Positions 1-6,067 of a DNA stretch of 6,067 nt are shown piece after piece (positions within the stretch are counted from its first letter, which is position 1; every line of letters starts with the position of its first letter). A program made the position numbers and the translations under genes. The notes beneath the pieces were generated by a model that was not told the origin of the DNA, made no database searches, and saw only the letters and a program-made list of their open reading frames with translations. The DNA is from Methanomicrobiaceae archaeon UBA436 (GTDB lineage: Archaea > Halobacteriota > Methanomicrobia > Methanomicrobiales > Methanoculleaceae): NCBI GenBank assembly GCA_002497965.1, contig DAFR01000047.1, forward strand, positions 1 through 6,067. The letters are read 5' to 3'.

Positions 1-1073
1 AATACGAGGCAAAAAGGGTCTTCTCCGACTACGGGATACCCGTTCCGAAAGGGGTTCTCATACGCGAACCCGGAGAGATCGAGGCGCATCTCTCGGAGTT
101 CGGGGATGCCGTGGTGCTGAAGGCGCAGGTGGACGTCGGCGGCCGGGGGAAGGCCGGCGGCGTTCTGGTTGTAGATTCGGCGTCGGCGGTCGATAGAGCG
201 CGTGAACTGTTTTCGCGGGAGATCCGGGGCGTCCCTGTGAGGGAGATCCTGGTTGAGGAGCGGCTTGAGATAGAGCATGAGTACTACCTCAGCATCGCCG
301 TCGACCGCTCGACCAGACAGCCGGTGGTGCTCTTCGGCGACACCGGCGGCATCGAGATCGAGAGGACTGCACAGGAGGACGGGTCCGCCATACGGAGGGC
401 TGTGGTCTCCCCCCTCCTCCGGGAGGTACCCGCGTTTCTTATGCGGGAGCTCCTTGGGAGCGCGCCCCGGGATATAGGCCCGGCCATCAACAGCCTCTAC
501 CGCGTGTTTCAGGAGAGGGACGCCATGCTCGCCGAGATCAACCCTCTTGTGACGACCCCGGACGGGGTTTATGCTGCCGATGCAAAACTTATCATAGACG
601 ACAACGCCCTCGGCCGCCAGGGGATCGAGGTCAACCGCGACCTCTCAGAGCGCGAGCGCGAGGCCGGGAGGCACGGGTTCTCCTACGTGGAGCTCGACGG
701 GACGATCGGTGTCATCGGGAACGGTGCCGGGTTAACCATGTCGACGATCGACCTCATCGACTACTACAGAGGCCGCGCGGCAAACTTCCTTGACGTCGGC
801 GGCGGTGCCGACCGGGAACGGGTGATGCATGCCGTCCGGCTGGTTGCAGGCCTCCCGTCCGTGAAGGTTATCCTTGTAAACCTGCTCGGCGGCATCACCC
901 GGTGCGATGAGGTCGCGCACGGGATCATCGCCGCTGACGTCGGCGTGCCCGTGATCGTCCGTATGGCCGGGACGAACGAGGAGGAGGGCCGGCGGCTGCT
1001 TGCGGAGCACGGCTACAGGATGGTCGATAGCATGGAAGCGGCAGTGAGAGCGGCGCTGGAGGCTGGAGAATGA
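1..1073 (+). CDS. sucC: Succinyl-CoA synthetase (ADP/GDP-forming) beta subunit, 5' end cut by window edge
   Basis: Beta subunit of succinate-CoA ligase, a cytoplasmic enzyme that with SucD interconverts succinate, CoA and NTP with succinyl-CoA, NDP and phosphate. The open frame runs from base 3 to the TGA at 1071-1073 and gives 356 visible residues. The first visible residues (YEAKRVFSDYGIPVPKG) match the family from about residue 6, so only some five codons are missing. The N-terminal ATP-grasp domain shows the nucleotide-binding Lys and glycine loop (VLKAQVDVGGRGKAGGV, visible residues 38-54) and the metal-binding region ERDAMLAEINPLV (171-183) with DAKLIIDDNAL (193-203). The C-terminal ligase domain has LDGTIGVIGNGAGL (231-244), NFLDVGGGA (261-269) and VNLLGGITRCD (292-302). 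The GTG at 111 is an internal Val codon, not the start. The stop overlaps the sucD start (ATGA), as expected for equimolar subunits. ATP versus GTP preference cannot be read from the sequence. In methanogens the enzyme serves a partial citric acid cycle leading to 2-oxoglutarate. Confidence 0.96.
   Translation, partial: YEAKRVFSDYGIPVPKGVLIREPGEIEAHLSEFGDAVVLKAQVDVGGRGKAGGVLVVDSASAVDRARELFSREIRGVPVREILVEERLEIEHEYYLSIAVDRSTRQPVVLFGDTGGIEIERTAQEDGSAIRRAVVSPLLREVPAFLMRELLGSAPRDIGPAINSLYRVFQERDAMLAEINPLVTTPDGVYAADAKLIIDDNALGRQGIEVNRDLSEREREAGRHGFSYVELDGTIGVIGNGAGLTMSTIDLIDYYRGRAANFLDVGGGADRERVMHAVRLVAGLPSVKVILVNLLGGITRCDEVAHGIIAADVGVPVIVRMAGTNEEEGRRLLAEHGYRMVDSMEAAVRAALEAGE
1058..1062 (+). promoter_or_regulatory. 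Ribosome binding site for sucD
   Basis: GGAGG lies inside the end of sucC, 7 bases before the sucD ATG at 1070. It supports that start and lets sucD be initiated directly as well as by ribosomes finishing sucC. Confidence 0.7.
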
Positions 1074-1936
1074 TCTACGGTGACCGAAACCTTGGTGTGA
1101 TAGTCCAGAACATCACCGGGAGACAGGGGCGGTTCCACACGGAACTCATGAACGCCTACGCCCGTGAGACAGGCTGGAAGGGGATTGTTGCCGGGGTCGC
1201 CCCCGGGAAGGCCGGGATGGAGGTCGACAGCGTCCCGGTCTACAACACCGTGAAGGAGGCGCTCGCAGAGCACGATGCCACCGCAAGCGTCATATTTGTC
1301 CCGGCACCCGCCGCCGCGGATGCCATCATGGAGGCGGCATATGCGGGGATAGAACTTGCCGTCGTTATAACCGAGCTCATCCCCGTCCATGACACCATGA
1401 AGGCGATCGCCTACGCGAAACTCCACGACTGCACCGTCATCGGCCCGAACTGCCCGGGCCTCCTCTCACCGGGGGAGTGCAAACTCGGGATCATGCCTGC
1501 CCACCTTGCCACCCGCGGAGAGGTTGGAGTGGTCTCGCGGAGCGGCACCCTGACCTACGAGGTGGTCGATGAACTCAGCCGTGCCGGTATAGGCCAGAGC
1601 ACGGTGGTCGGGATAGGCGGCGACCCGGTGATAGGGCAGACGTTTGTGGACGTGCTTGCGCGGTTTGAGGAGGACCCGCACACAAAGGCCGTCGTTCTCA
1701 TTGGCGAGGTTGGCGGCAGCCTGGAGGAGGAGGGGGCGCGGTCGACCGATCTGCCGGTTGTCGCCTACATCGCAGGAGTGAGCGCCCCGCCAGAGAAGCG
1801 GATGGGTCATGCCGGCGCGATCATAGAGGGCGGAGAGGGCGATGCGCGGTCAAAGGTGAGGCGGCTCTCTGAGATGGGGGTTCCTGTCGCGGCCAGACCC
1901 TCGGAGATACCGGGGCTGGTCAGGGAGTTTTTATGA
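1070..1936 (+). CDS. sucD: Succinyl-CoA synthetase alpha subunit
   Basis: Alpha subunit of succinate-CoA ligase. It binds CoA and carries the histidine that is phosphorylated during the reaction. The 288 residues are the usual family length. The N-terminal CoA-binding Rossmann domain shows [10 protein letters not shown] (15-24) and the glycine-rich PGKAGMEV (45-52), followed by PVYNTVKEA (56-64). The middle has [17 protein letters not shown] (124-140) and SRSGTLTYE (156-164). The C-terminal domain has [10 protein letters not shown] (181-190), [13 protein letters not shown] (211-223) and the phosphohistidine motif RMGHAGAII (244-252), where His247 is the predicted catalytic residue. The ATG start overlaps the sucC stop and has a strong GGAGG ribosome site 7 bases upstream. 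Its own stop overlaps the dacZ start. All key residues I can recognise are present, so it should be active with SucC. Confidence 0.97.
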   Translation: MIYGDRNLGVIVQNITGRQGRFHTELMNAYARETGWKGIVAGVAPGKAGMEVDSVPVYNTVKEALAEHDATASVIFVPAPAAADAIMEAAYAGIELAVVITELIPVHDTMKAIAYAKLHDCTVIGPNCPGLLSPGECKLGIMPAHLATRGEVGVVSRSGTLTYEVVDELSRAGIGQSTVVGIGGDPVIGQTFVDVLARFEEDPHTKAVVLIGEVGGSLEEEGARSTDLPVVAYIAGVSAPPEKRMGHAGAIIEGGEGDARSKVRRLSEMGVPVAARPSEIPGLVREFL

Positions 1937-2745
1937 ACGGCGAACTGATGCTTTCAACCGCCTGTGAGGTTGCAAAGAAGATCGGGGCAAGGGCGGTTGT
2001 CTCATTCATCGAACCTGCGCCGGTCATTGAGGGGGAGCCGGAGATCCCGATAATAAAGGTGCAGGAACTCCAGCTCGATGTCCTCAAAGACCTCACGATG
2101 CATGATATACTGGAGGTGAGCGAACGCCATCTGCTCGATGCTGCCGTCCACCTCTACCTCCGCCGGAACTTTGAGACCGGGCTCGTGATCGGGGTCTTCT
2201 CATACGCCATCGTCATATACGATATCGAGGAGGGGAAGAACTTCATAAGCCTCAAGGATTTCTCGGATATCGTCTCCCGTGAGGTGCTCCACGCCGTCCT
2301 CACTCTTGCACTTGAGATAGCGGTCGAGGGGAGGGAGGGGCGCGCCATAGGCACGGCGTTCATCATTGGTGACCCCGATGAGATCTTCCGCCACTCGCAC
2401 CAGGCGATCCTGAACCCCTACCAGGGGCATCCGGCCTCTCTCCGGGACATAAAGAACCGGGATAACTGGGAGAGCGTCAAAGAGTTCGCCCAGCTCGACG
2501 GCGTCTTTGTTATAGACAAAAACGGCGAAGTCCGGGCGGCCGGACGCTACCTGGACGTCAGCGGCCGCGGAATATCCCTCCCGAGCGGTCTTGGCGGCCG
2601 GCACCGCGCGACCGCGTCAATCACACGGGAGATCCCGGCCATCGGCGTCACGGTCTCTGAGAGCGGCGGGGTGGTGCGCCTCTTCAGGGAAGGCGAATGC
2701 AAGCTCAGTATCCGTTCAGACATCCGCCTTCGATGCAAGGGTTAG
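1933..2745 (+). CDS. dacZ: Archaeal diadenylate cyclase (c-di-AMP synthase), DacZ type
   Basis: Predicted to condense two ATP into cyclic di-AMP, a second messenger tied to osmotic and potassium balance in bacteria and reported in archaea such as Haloferax. It has 270 residues. Residues 1 to about 45 (ACEVAKKIGARAVVSF, then PEIPIIKVQ) resemble an alpha/beta pyruvate-kinase C-terminal-like fold, which I recall from archaeal DacZ proteins. The DisA_N-type cyclase domain fills about 110-260. It contains GTAFIIGD (140-147), the first catalytic motif LDGVFVID (188-195, Asp189) and the second, GGRHRATAS (221-229, Arg-His-Arg at 223-225), then the SESGG loop (242-246). The usual DGA motif reads DGV here, but the catalytic Asp is kept. 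There is no signal peptide or membrane segment, so it is cytosolic, unlike membrane-bound CdaA. The ATG overlaps the sucD stop and has GGGAG at 1923-1927 upstream, so it is probably cotranscribed with sucCD. No c-di-AMP phosphodiesterase gene is in the window. Confidence 0.93.
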   Translation: MNGELMLSTACEVAKKIGARAVVSFIEPAPVIEGEPEIPIIKVQELQLDVLKDLTMHDILEVSERHLLDAAVHLYLRRNFETGLVIGVFSYAIVIYDIEEGKNFISLKDFSDIVSREVLHAVLTLALEIAVEGREGRAIGTAFIIGDPDEIFRHSHQAILNPYQGHPASLRDIKNRDNWESVKEFAQLDGVFVIDKNGEVRAAGRYLDVSGRGISLPSGLGGRHRATASITREIPAIGVTVSESGGVVRLFREGECKLSIRSDIRLRCKG

Positions 2746-2758
2746 AAACGGTTATATG
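2745..2758 (+). promoter_or_regulatory. Putative archaeal promoter (BRE/TATA) for mat
   Basis: The 60-base gap after dacZ begins with GAAACG followed by GTTATATG. This fits a purine/A-rich TFB recognition element next to a TATA box (TTATAT at 2752-2757). Transcription starting about 25 bases downstream would begin near 2780 and give a leader of roughly 25 bases containing the ribosome site at 2796. It is a by-eye match only, but the A/T-rich gap stands out in otherwise GC-rich DNA. Confidence 0.45.
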
Positions 2759-2795
2759 AATTGCAATCATCTTTCTTATCATACTTTAGAACTAC

Positions 2796-2800
2796 GGTGG
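2796..2800 (+). promoter_or_regulatory. Ribosome binding site deciding the mat start
   Basis: GGTGG (continuing GGTGGAT) matches part of the archaeal anti-Shine-Dalgarno complement and ends 5 bases before the ATG at 2806. It favours that ATG over the in-frame TTG at 2761, which would add 15 residues unlike the family. Confidence 0.5.
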
Positions 2801-2805
2801 ATTTG

Positions 2806-4008
2806 ATGACCAGGAACATCAGCGTAGAGGGGCTTGAGCAGATCCCGATCGAGAAGCAGCGGATAGAACTGGTGGAGCGCAAGTGCCTGGGGCACCCCGA
2901 CAGCCTGGCGGACGGTATCGCGGAGTCGATCAGCCGCGCACTCAGCAGGTCTTACATGGAGGAGTGCGGGAGCGTCCTGCACCACAACACAGACCAGGGA
3001 GAGGTCGTTGCGGGTGAGTCGCTGCCGAAGTTCGGCGGCGGCATCATCACAAGACCGATCTACTTCCTCATATCCGGGCGGGCGACAAAGACCTTCAACG
3101 GCGTGAACATCCCGGCGGACGCGATCGCCGTCGAGGCGGCACGGGATTACATAAGGAAGACACTCCCCATGCTCAACATGGAGCGCGACGTTATCGTTGA
3201 CTGCCGGATGGGCAGGGGTTCGACAGACCTTCAGGACGTCTTCCGGTCGTGCTCGGGGAAGGTCCCACGGGCAAACGATACCTCGTTTGGTGTCGGGCAC
3301 GCGCCGTTCAGCGAGGCGGAGAGTATAGTTCTTGGCATTTCTGAGTTTATGGACAGGACGCTCCGTCCGAAACACCCTGTCATCGGCCAGGACTGCAAGA
3401 TCATGTGCCTTCGTGACGGTGATACAATCAACCTCACCCTCGCGATGGCGTTTGTGGACCGCTACTGTTCGGGCATCGCCGACTACATCGAGCAGAAGAA
3501 CTTCCTGACGGAGCAGATAGCGGCGGTTGCAGGGAAGTTCACCAGCAGGAGGGTCAACGTTGCCATCAACACCGCTGATGACCTGGATAACTGCAGCGTT
3601 TTCCTGACGGTCTCCGGCACCTCGGCCGAGATGGGGGACGACGGCTCGGTCGGCCGGGGTAACCGCGCAAACGGGCTGATCACGCCGAACCGGCCGATGA
3701 GCATGGAAGCGACAAGCGGAAAGAACCCGATCAACCATATCGGGAAGATCTACAACCTCCTGGCAACAGAGATCGCGAAAGACTGTGTTGCAAGGGTCGA
3801 TGGTATAGAGGAGATCTACGTCCGCATCCTCTCACAGATCGGCCACCCGATCGACCAGCCGCACATCGCAAGCGCCCAGATCCTCCCGAAAAGCGGTTTT
3901 GAGGTGAGTGCTCTCAGGCCGGAGGTCGAGGGGATCATCGACGACTGGCTGGAGAAGACCGCCACCATCACCGAGAAGGTTATCAGGGGAGAACTCTCTA
4001 CTTTTTAA
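2806..4008 (+). CDS. mat: Methionine adenosyltransferase, archaeal type (S-adenosylmethionine synthetase)
   Basis: Makes S-adenosylmethionine from ATP and methionine, releasing phosphate and diphosphate, in the cytoplasm. It belongs to the archaeal MAT family, which has diverged strongly from bacterial MetK. From the ATG at 2806 the protein has 400 residues, the expected family length, and starts [18 protein letters not shown] like its relatives. Visible motifs are GHPDS (29-33), HHNTDQ (59-64), PKFGGG (74-79), [15 protein letters not shown] (156-170), the glycine-rich [17 protein letters not shown] (271-287) and [20 protein letters not shown] (289-308). The C-terminus ends [11 protein letters not shown]. 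An in-frame TTG at 2761 would extend the N-terminus by 15 residues, but that stretch overlaps the putative promoter and is not family-like. Its own TATA-like box suggests independent transcription from the upstream unit. One mild oddity is Cys27 just before the GHPD motif, where I recall Gly in most archaeal relatives. Close similarity to the Methanosarcina protein is from memory. Confidence 0.96.
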   Translation: MTRNISVEGLEQIPIEKQRIELVERKCLGHPDSLADGIAESISRALSRSYMEECGSVLHHNTDQGEVVAGESLPKFGGGIITRPIYFLISGRATKTFNGVNIPADAIAVEAARDYIRKTLPMLNMERDVIVDCRMGRGSTDLQDVFRSCSGKVPRANDTSFGVGHAPFSEAESIVLGISEFMDRTLRPKHPVIGQDCKIMCLRDGDTINLTLAMAFVDRYCSGIADYIEQKNFLTEQIAAVAGKFTSRRVNVAINTADDLDNCSVFLTVSGTSAEMGDDGSVGRGNRANGLITPNRPMSMEATSGKNPINHIGKIYNLLATEIAKDCVARVDGIEEIYVRILSQIGHPIDQPHIASAQILPKSGFEVSALRPEVEGIIDDWLEKTATITEKVIRGELSTF

Positions 4009-4013
4009 CCATC

Positions 4014-4031
4014 CCCTATAACTTTCTGGAG
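4014..4031 (+). promoter_or_regulatory. Putative promoter and weak ribosome site for hisG
   Basis: The 33-base gap between mat and hisG contains a TATA-like CTATAA (4016-4021) after a C-run. Archaeal transcription usually starts about 22-27 bases downstream, which falls at or next to the hisG ATG (4042), so a leaderless message is possible. A GGAG at 4028-4031 lies 10 bases before the ATG and could be a weak Shine-Dalgarno if transcription starts further upstream, for example by read-through from mat. Confidence 0.35.
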
Positions 4032-4041
4032 TCTGCAATCC

Positions 4042-4938
4042 ATGAGTAAACCAGTATCCAGGAGCCCGGATCCGGGGTTTATCCGTCTTGCCATCCCGAA
4101 CAAAGGCCGGATCGCCGGTCCTGTCCACGAGTTGATCGAGAAGAGCGGGCTTCACCTGGCCGACGGCGGCGGTGAGCGCAGGCTCATCGCCCGGACGCGC
4201 GACCCCCATGTTGAGATCCTCTTTGCCCGGCCGATCGATATACCGGAGTACGTGGCAACAGGTGTTGCCGATCTAGGGATCACCGGGAAGGATATGGTCC
4301 TGGAGCGGGGTTCGGAGGTCAAGGAGTTGCTCGACCTTCAGACCGGCAGGGCGACACTGGTTGTGGCTGTGCCGGAGGAGTCTGCTGTCGAGAGCATCAC
4401 CGATCTCGATGGGGCGAGGGTGGCGACCGAGTTTCCAGGGATAACCCGCGCTTTCTTTGCGGAGCACGGGGTTGCGGTGACGGTGGTGACGGTGGGCGGT
4501 GCATGCGAGGCGACGCCGCACCTCGGGATCGCCGACGCCATAGTCGATCTCACCTCATCGGGGACGACGCTCCGGACAAACCATCTCCGCGTTGTTCGGG
4601 AGATCCTGACCTCAACCACGATCCTTGTGGCAAACCCGAGATCGCTAAAGACCCGGGGCGAGAAGATCGATGAGGTTGTCCTGGCGCTTGACAGCGTCCT
4701 CCAGGCAAAGGGGCAGTGTTACCTGATGATGAACGTCCACAGGAGCGCTCTTGCGGACGTGAGGGAGATCCTGCCCGGCCTCTCGGGGCCGACGGTGATG
4801 GATGTGGCATCCGATGAGAATCTGGTTGCCGTTCACGCTGTTGTAAACGAGGAACGGGTCTATCAACTGATCAACCAGTTAAAACGCGCCGGCGCAAAAG
4901 ACATATTAGTCATGCCCATCGAACGGATCATACGTTGA
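4042..4938 (+). CDS. hisG: ATP phosphoribosyltransferase, long form
   Basis: Catalyses the first committed step of histidine synthesis, joining ATP and PRPP to give phosphoribosyl-ATP. The 298 residues fit the long, self-sufficient HisG form. Two catalytic domains span about 14-220. They start with [11 protein letters not shown] (14-24), pass through [12 protein letters not shown] (75-86), and carry the PRPP-binding signature [14 protein letters not shown] (164-177). The extra C-terminal domain (about 223-297, from [11 protein letters not shown] to [10 protein letters not shown]) is the ferredoxin-like regulatory domain, where histidine binds for feedback inhibition in this family. No HisZ partner should therefore be needed. 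The 13 residues before the conserved core contain no alternative ATG, GTG or TTG start, so the ATG at 4042 is the best choice. A TATA-like box just upstream suggests this gene heads the his cluster. A perfect 9-base tandem duplication at 4477-4494 encodes VTVVTV without adding length compared with relatives. Confidence 0.96.
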   Translation: MSKPVSRSPDPGFIRLAIPNKGRIAGPVHELIEKSGLHLADGGGERRLIARTRDPHVEILFARPIDIPEYVATGVADLGITGKDMVLERGSEVKELLDLQTGRATLVVAVPEESAVESITDLDGARVATEFPGITRAFFAEHGVAVTVVTVGGACEATPHLGIADAIVDLTSSGTTLRTNHLRVVREILTSTTILVANPRSLKTRGEKIDEVVLALDSVLQAKGQCYLMMNVHRSALADVREILPGLSGPTVMDVASDENLVAVHAVVNEERVYQLINQLKRAGAKDILVMPIERIIR

Positions 4939-4942
4939 GAGC

Positions 4943-5662
4943 ATGGAGATCTATCCTGCAGTCGATATCCTGGAGGGTCGGTGCGTGCAGCTTGTGCAGG
5001 GGCGCCGGGACGCGGCTACGGTCTACGGCGACCCGCTCGCCTGGGCGCGCCGATGGCTCGATCTGGGAGCGGACGGTCTGCACGTTGTCAACCTGGACGG
5101 GGCGTTCGGGAGGGCAAAGAGGAACGCCGACCTGATCCGCCGGCTCGCCGGCGAGACGGAGACGTTTATCGAACTCGGCGGGGGTATACGGAGCGTGGAA
5201 GACGCCGCGGGGTGGCTTGATGCCGGTGTCGACCGTGTGATAGTCTCGACCCTTGCCGTCCGGGAGCCGGAGGTTGTCCGTAGGCTTGCCGATGAGTTCG
5301 GGAGCGAGCGTGTGATGGTCGGGATCGATGCCCGGGGCGGCGAGGTGGTGATCGAGGGCTGGGAGCGCCCGGCGGGTAATTACCTCTCCTGGGCGGAACG
5401 GTTTGAGTCTCTCGGCGCGGGGTCTCTCCTATACACGAATGTGGATGTGGAGGGTCTCCAGCAGGGGATAGATATAGCCCCGATCGAGGCTCTCCTTGCC
5501 CGGGTGAGCGTCCCGGTGGTGGTCTCCGGGGGGATATCGAGCGCCCGGGACGTCTGCGCCATCCGGGAGGCGGGGGCGGCGGGGGCGGTCCTGGGCTCGG
5601 CTCTCTACTCCGGCAGGATCCGGCTCTCTGAGGCTATGGAGGCGGCGCATGCGAAGAACTGA
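4943..5662 (+). CDS. hisA: Phosphoribosylformimino-5-aminoimidazole carboxamide ribotide (ProFAR) isomerase
   Basis: Carries out the Amadori rearrangement of ProFAR to PRFAR, the substrate of HisFH, in histidine synthesis. The 239 residues form a (beta-alpha)8 barrel of the usual family length. The start [20 protein letters not shown] contains catalytic Asp8, and the second catalytic Asp is in MVGIDARGG (Asp129). The two phosphate-binding loops are ELGGGIRS (77-84) and VVSGGISS (193-200), with [10 protein letters not shown] (216-225) after the second. The loop LYTNVDVEG (163-171) keeps the conserved Thr165, but has Glu170 where bacterial enzymes usually have Asp before Gly. The ATG lies 4 bases after the hisG stop with only a weak GAGAG upstream, suggesting reinitiation by ribosomes finishing hisG. 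The end overlaps hisB. HisF is a paralogue, but the short length, start motif and neighbours favour HisA. Confidence 0.95.
   Translation: MEIYPAVDILEGRCVQLVQGRRDAATVYGDPLAWARRWLDLGADGLHVVNLDGAFGRAKRNADLIRRLAGETETFIELGGGIRSVEDAAGWLDAGVDRVIVSTLAVREPEVVRRLADEFGSERVMVGIDARGGEVVIEGWERPAGNYLSWAERFESLGAGSLLYTNVDVEGLQQGIDIAPIEALLARVSVPVVVSGGISSARDVCAIREAGAAGAVLGSALYSGRIRLSEAMEAAHAKN
5638..5642 (+). promoter_or_regulatory. Ribosome binding site for hisB inside hisA
   Basis: GGAGG ends 6 bases before the ATG at 5649. It fixes the hisB start within the last codons of hisA and supports the 14-base overlap as real. Confidence 0.7.
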
Positions 5663-6067
5663 AATCCACCGCAAAACACGGGAGACCGATATCAGGCTCT
5701 CCCTCGACATTGACGGCACCGGGACGGCGAGAATCGAGACGGGGATACCCTTCTTTGACCACATGCTGGAGTCGTTTGCCCGGCACGGCCGGTTCGATCT
5801 CGGCGTCAAGGCTGAGGGTGACCTTGCAGTGGATGCGCACCACACCATCGAGGATACAGGGATAGCCCTGGGCAAAGCCCTGGCTGCGGCGGTCGGTGAG
5901 GGGAAGGGTATAACCCGGTTTGCCGACTCGGCCGTGCCGATGGACGAGGCTCTTGCACGGGTGGCGCTCGATCTTGGTGGACGGGGCTACCTGGTCTTCG
6001 AGGGGAGTTTCTCGCCTGCAGGGCCGGGCGGTATACCGGGCGACCTCATCGAGCACTTCTTCTACAG
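5649..6067 (+). CDS. hisB: Imidazoleglycerol-phosphate dehydratase, 3' end cut by window edge
   Basis: Dehydrates imidazole glycerol phosphate to imidazole acetol phosphate in histidine synthesis, using manganese held by histidine and glutamate clusters. The frame is open from the ATG at 5649 to the right edge and gives 139 residues plus two bases. Family members have about 190-195, so roughly 55 residues are missing. Visible motifs are the start [30 protein letters not shown] (32-47), the metal site [13 protein letters not shown] (63-75), [16 protein letters not shown] (98-113) and IEHFFY (134-139), which begins the next conserved segment. The second HHxxED-type metal motif would lie beyond the edge. 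This is the stand-alone dehydratase: no phosphatase domain precedes it, unlike the bifunctional enterobacterial HisB. It overlaps the last 14 bases of hisA and has a strong GGAGG, so it belongs to the hisGAB transcription unit. Confidence 0.95.
   Translation, partial: MRRTEIHRKTRETDIRLSLDIDGTGTARIETGIPFFDHMLESFARHGRFDLGVKAEGDLAVDAHHTIEDTGIALGKALAAAVGEGKGITRFADSAVPMDEALARVALDLGGRGYLVFEGSFSPAGPGGIPGDLIEHFFY

Noticed and set aside
111..113. GTG at 111 as the sucC start
   Set aside because: The frame is open upstream to the window edge and encodes conserved SucC N-terminal sequence, so this codon is an internal valine.
2761..2805. TTG-initiated 15-residue N-terminal extension of mat
   Set aside because: The extra residues are not family-like, lie in the likely promoter/leader region, and the ATG at 2806 has a ribosome site and gives the expected 400-residue length.
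2746..2805. Possible SAM-responsive riboswitch upstream of mat
   Set aside because: The gap is only 60 bases, A/T-rich, with no paired stems or conserved SAM-riboswitch core that I can see, and the predicted leader is about 25 bases.
2779..3738. 319-codon open frame on the minus strand opposite mat
   Set aside because: It lies opposite a clearly real, full-length mat gene, its translation resembles no family I know, and long antisense open frames are common in GC-rich codon-biased DNA.
4935..5220. Plus-strand short frames overlapping the start of hisA
   Set aside because: They are in another frame from the conserved HisA protein, and their Arg/Gly-rich composition is typical of out-of-frame reading of GC-rich DNA.
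5563..5590. GC-rich GGGGGCGGC-type repeat in hisA
   Set aside because: It encodes the conserved EAGAAGAV segment of the barrel and is explained by Ala/Gly codons.
5429..6056. Minus-strand open frames opposite hisA and hisB
   Set aside because: They are shadows of hisA and hisB. The proteins are low-complexity Arg/Pro-rich and have no ribosome site that I could see.

Overview
The window is GC-rich, gene-dense DNA with all genes on the + strand. It most likely comes from a methanogenic euryarchaeon, with Methanoculleus or another Methanomicrobiales as my best guess. Three things support an archaeon: the S-adenosylmethionine synthetase is the archaeal type, which is unlike bacterial MetK; the diadenylate cyclase has the archaeal DacZ layout; and the two intergenic gaps carry TATA-like boxes rather than -35/-10 promoters. 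The genus is inferred from protein resemblance by memory and was not searched.

Layout. Bases 1-1936 hold sucC (missing only its first few codons at the left edge) and sucD, the two subunits of succinyl-CoA synthetase. dacZ (1933-2745), a c-di-AMP synthase, follows. sucC/sucD and sucD/dacZ are each joined by a 4-base ATGA stop/start overlap, so the three look like one translationally coupled unit. A 60-base gap with a TATA-like box precedes mat (2806-4008), which makes S-adenosylmethionine. A 33-base gap with another TATA-like box precedes a histidine cluster: hisG (4042-4938), hisA (4943-5662) and hisB (5649 to the right edge, cut off). These are separated by a 4-base gap and then a 14-base overlap.

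How the genes work together. SucCD interconverts succinate and succinyl-CoA in the partial citric acid cycle that methanogens use to make 2-oxoglutarate for glutamate. DacZ turns two ATP into the second messenger c-di-AMP. Mat makes the methyl donor SAM from ATP and methionine. HisG, HisA and HisB catalyse separate steps of histidine synthesis from PRPP and ATP. The whole window is housekeeping metabolism plus one signalling enzyme.

I see no tRNA, rRNA, CRISPR array, insertion sequence, phage gene or broken gene, and no stretch over 300 bases lacks a gene. The most notable item is the second-messenger gene locked into the sucCD unit. I found no convincing new biological system. The smaller points are residue variants at or near the active sites of DacZ, HisA, SucC and Mat, and a hisG promoter placed so that its transcript may be leaderless.
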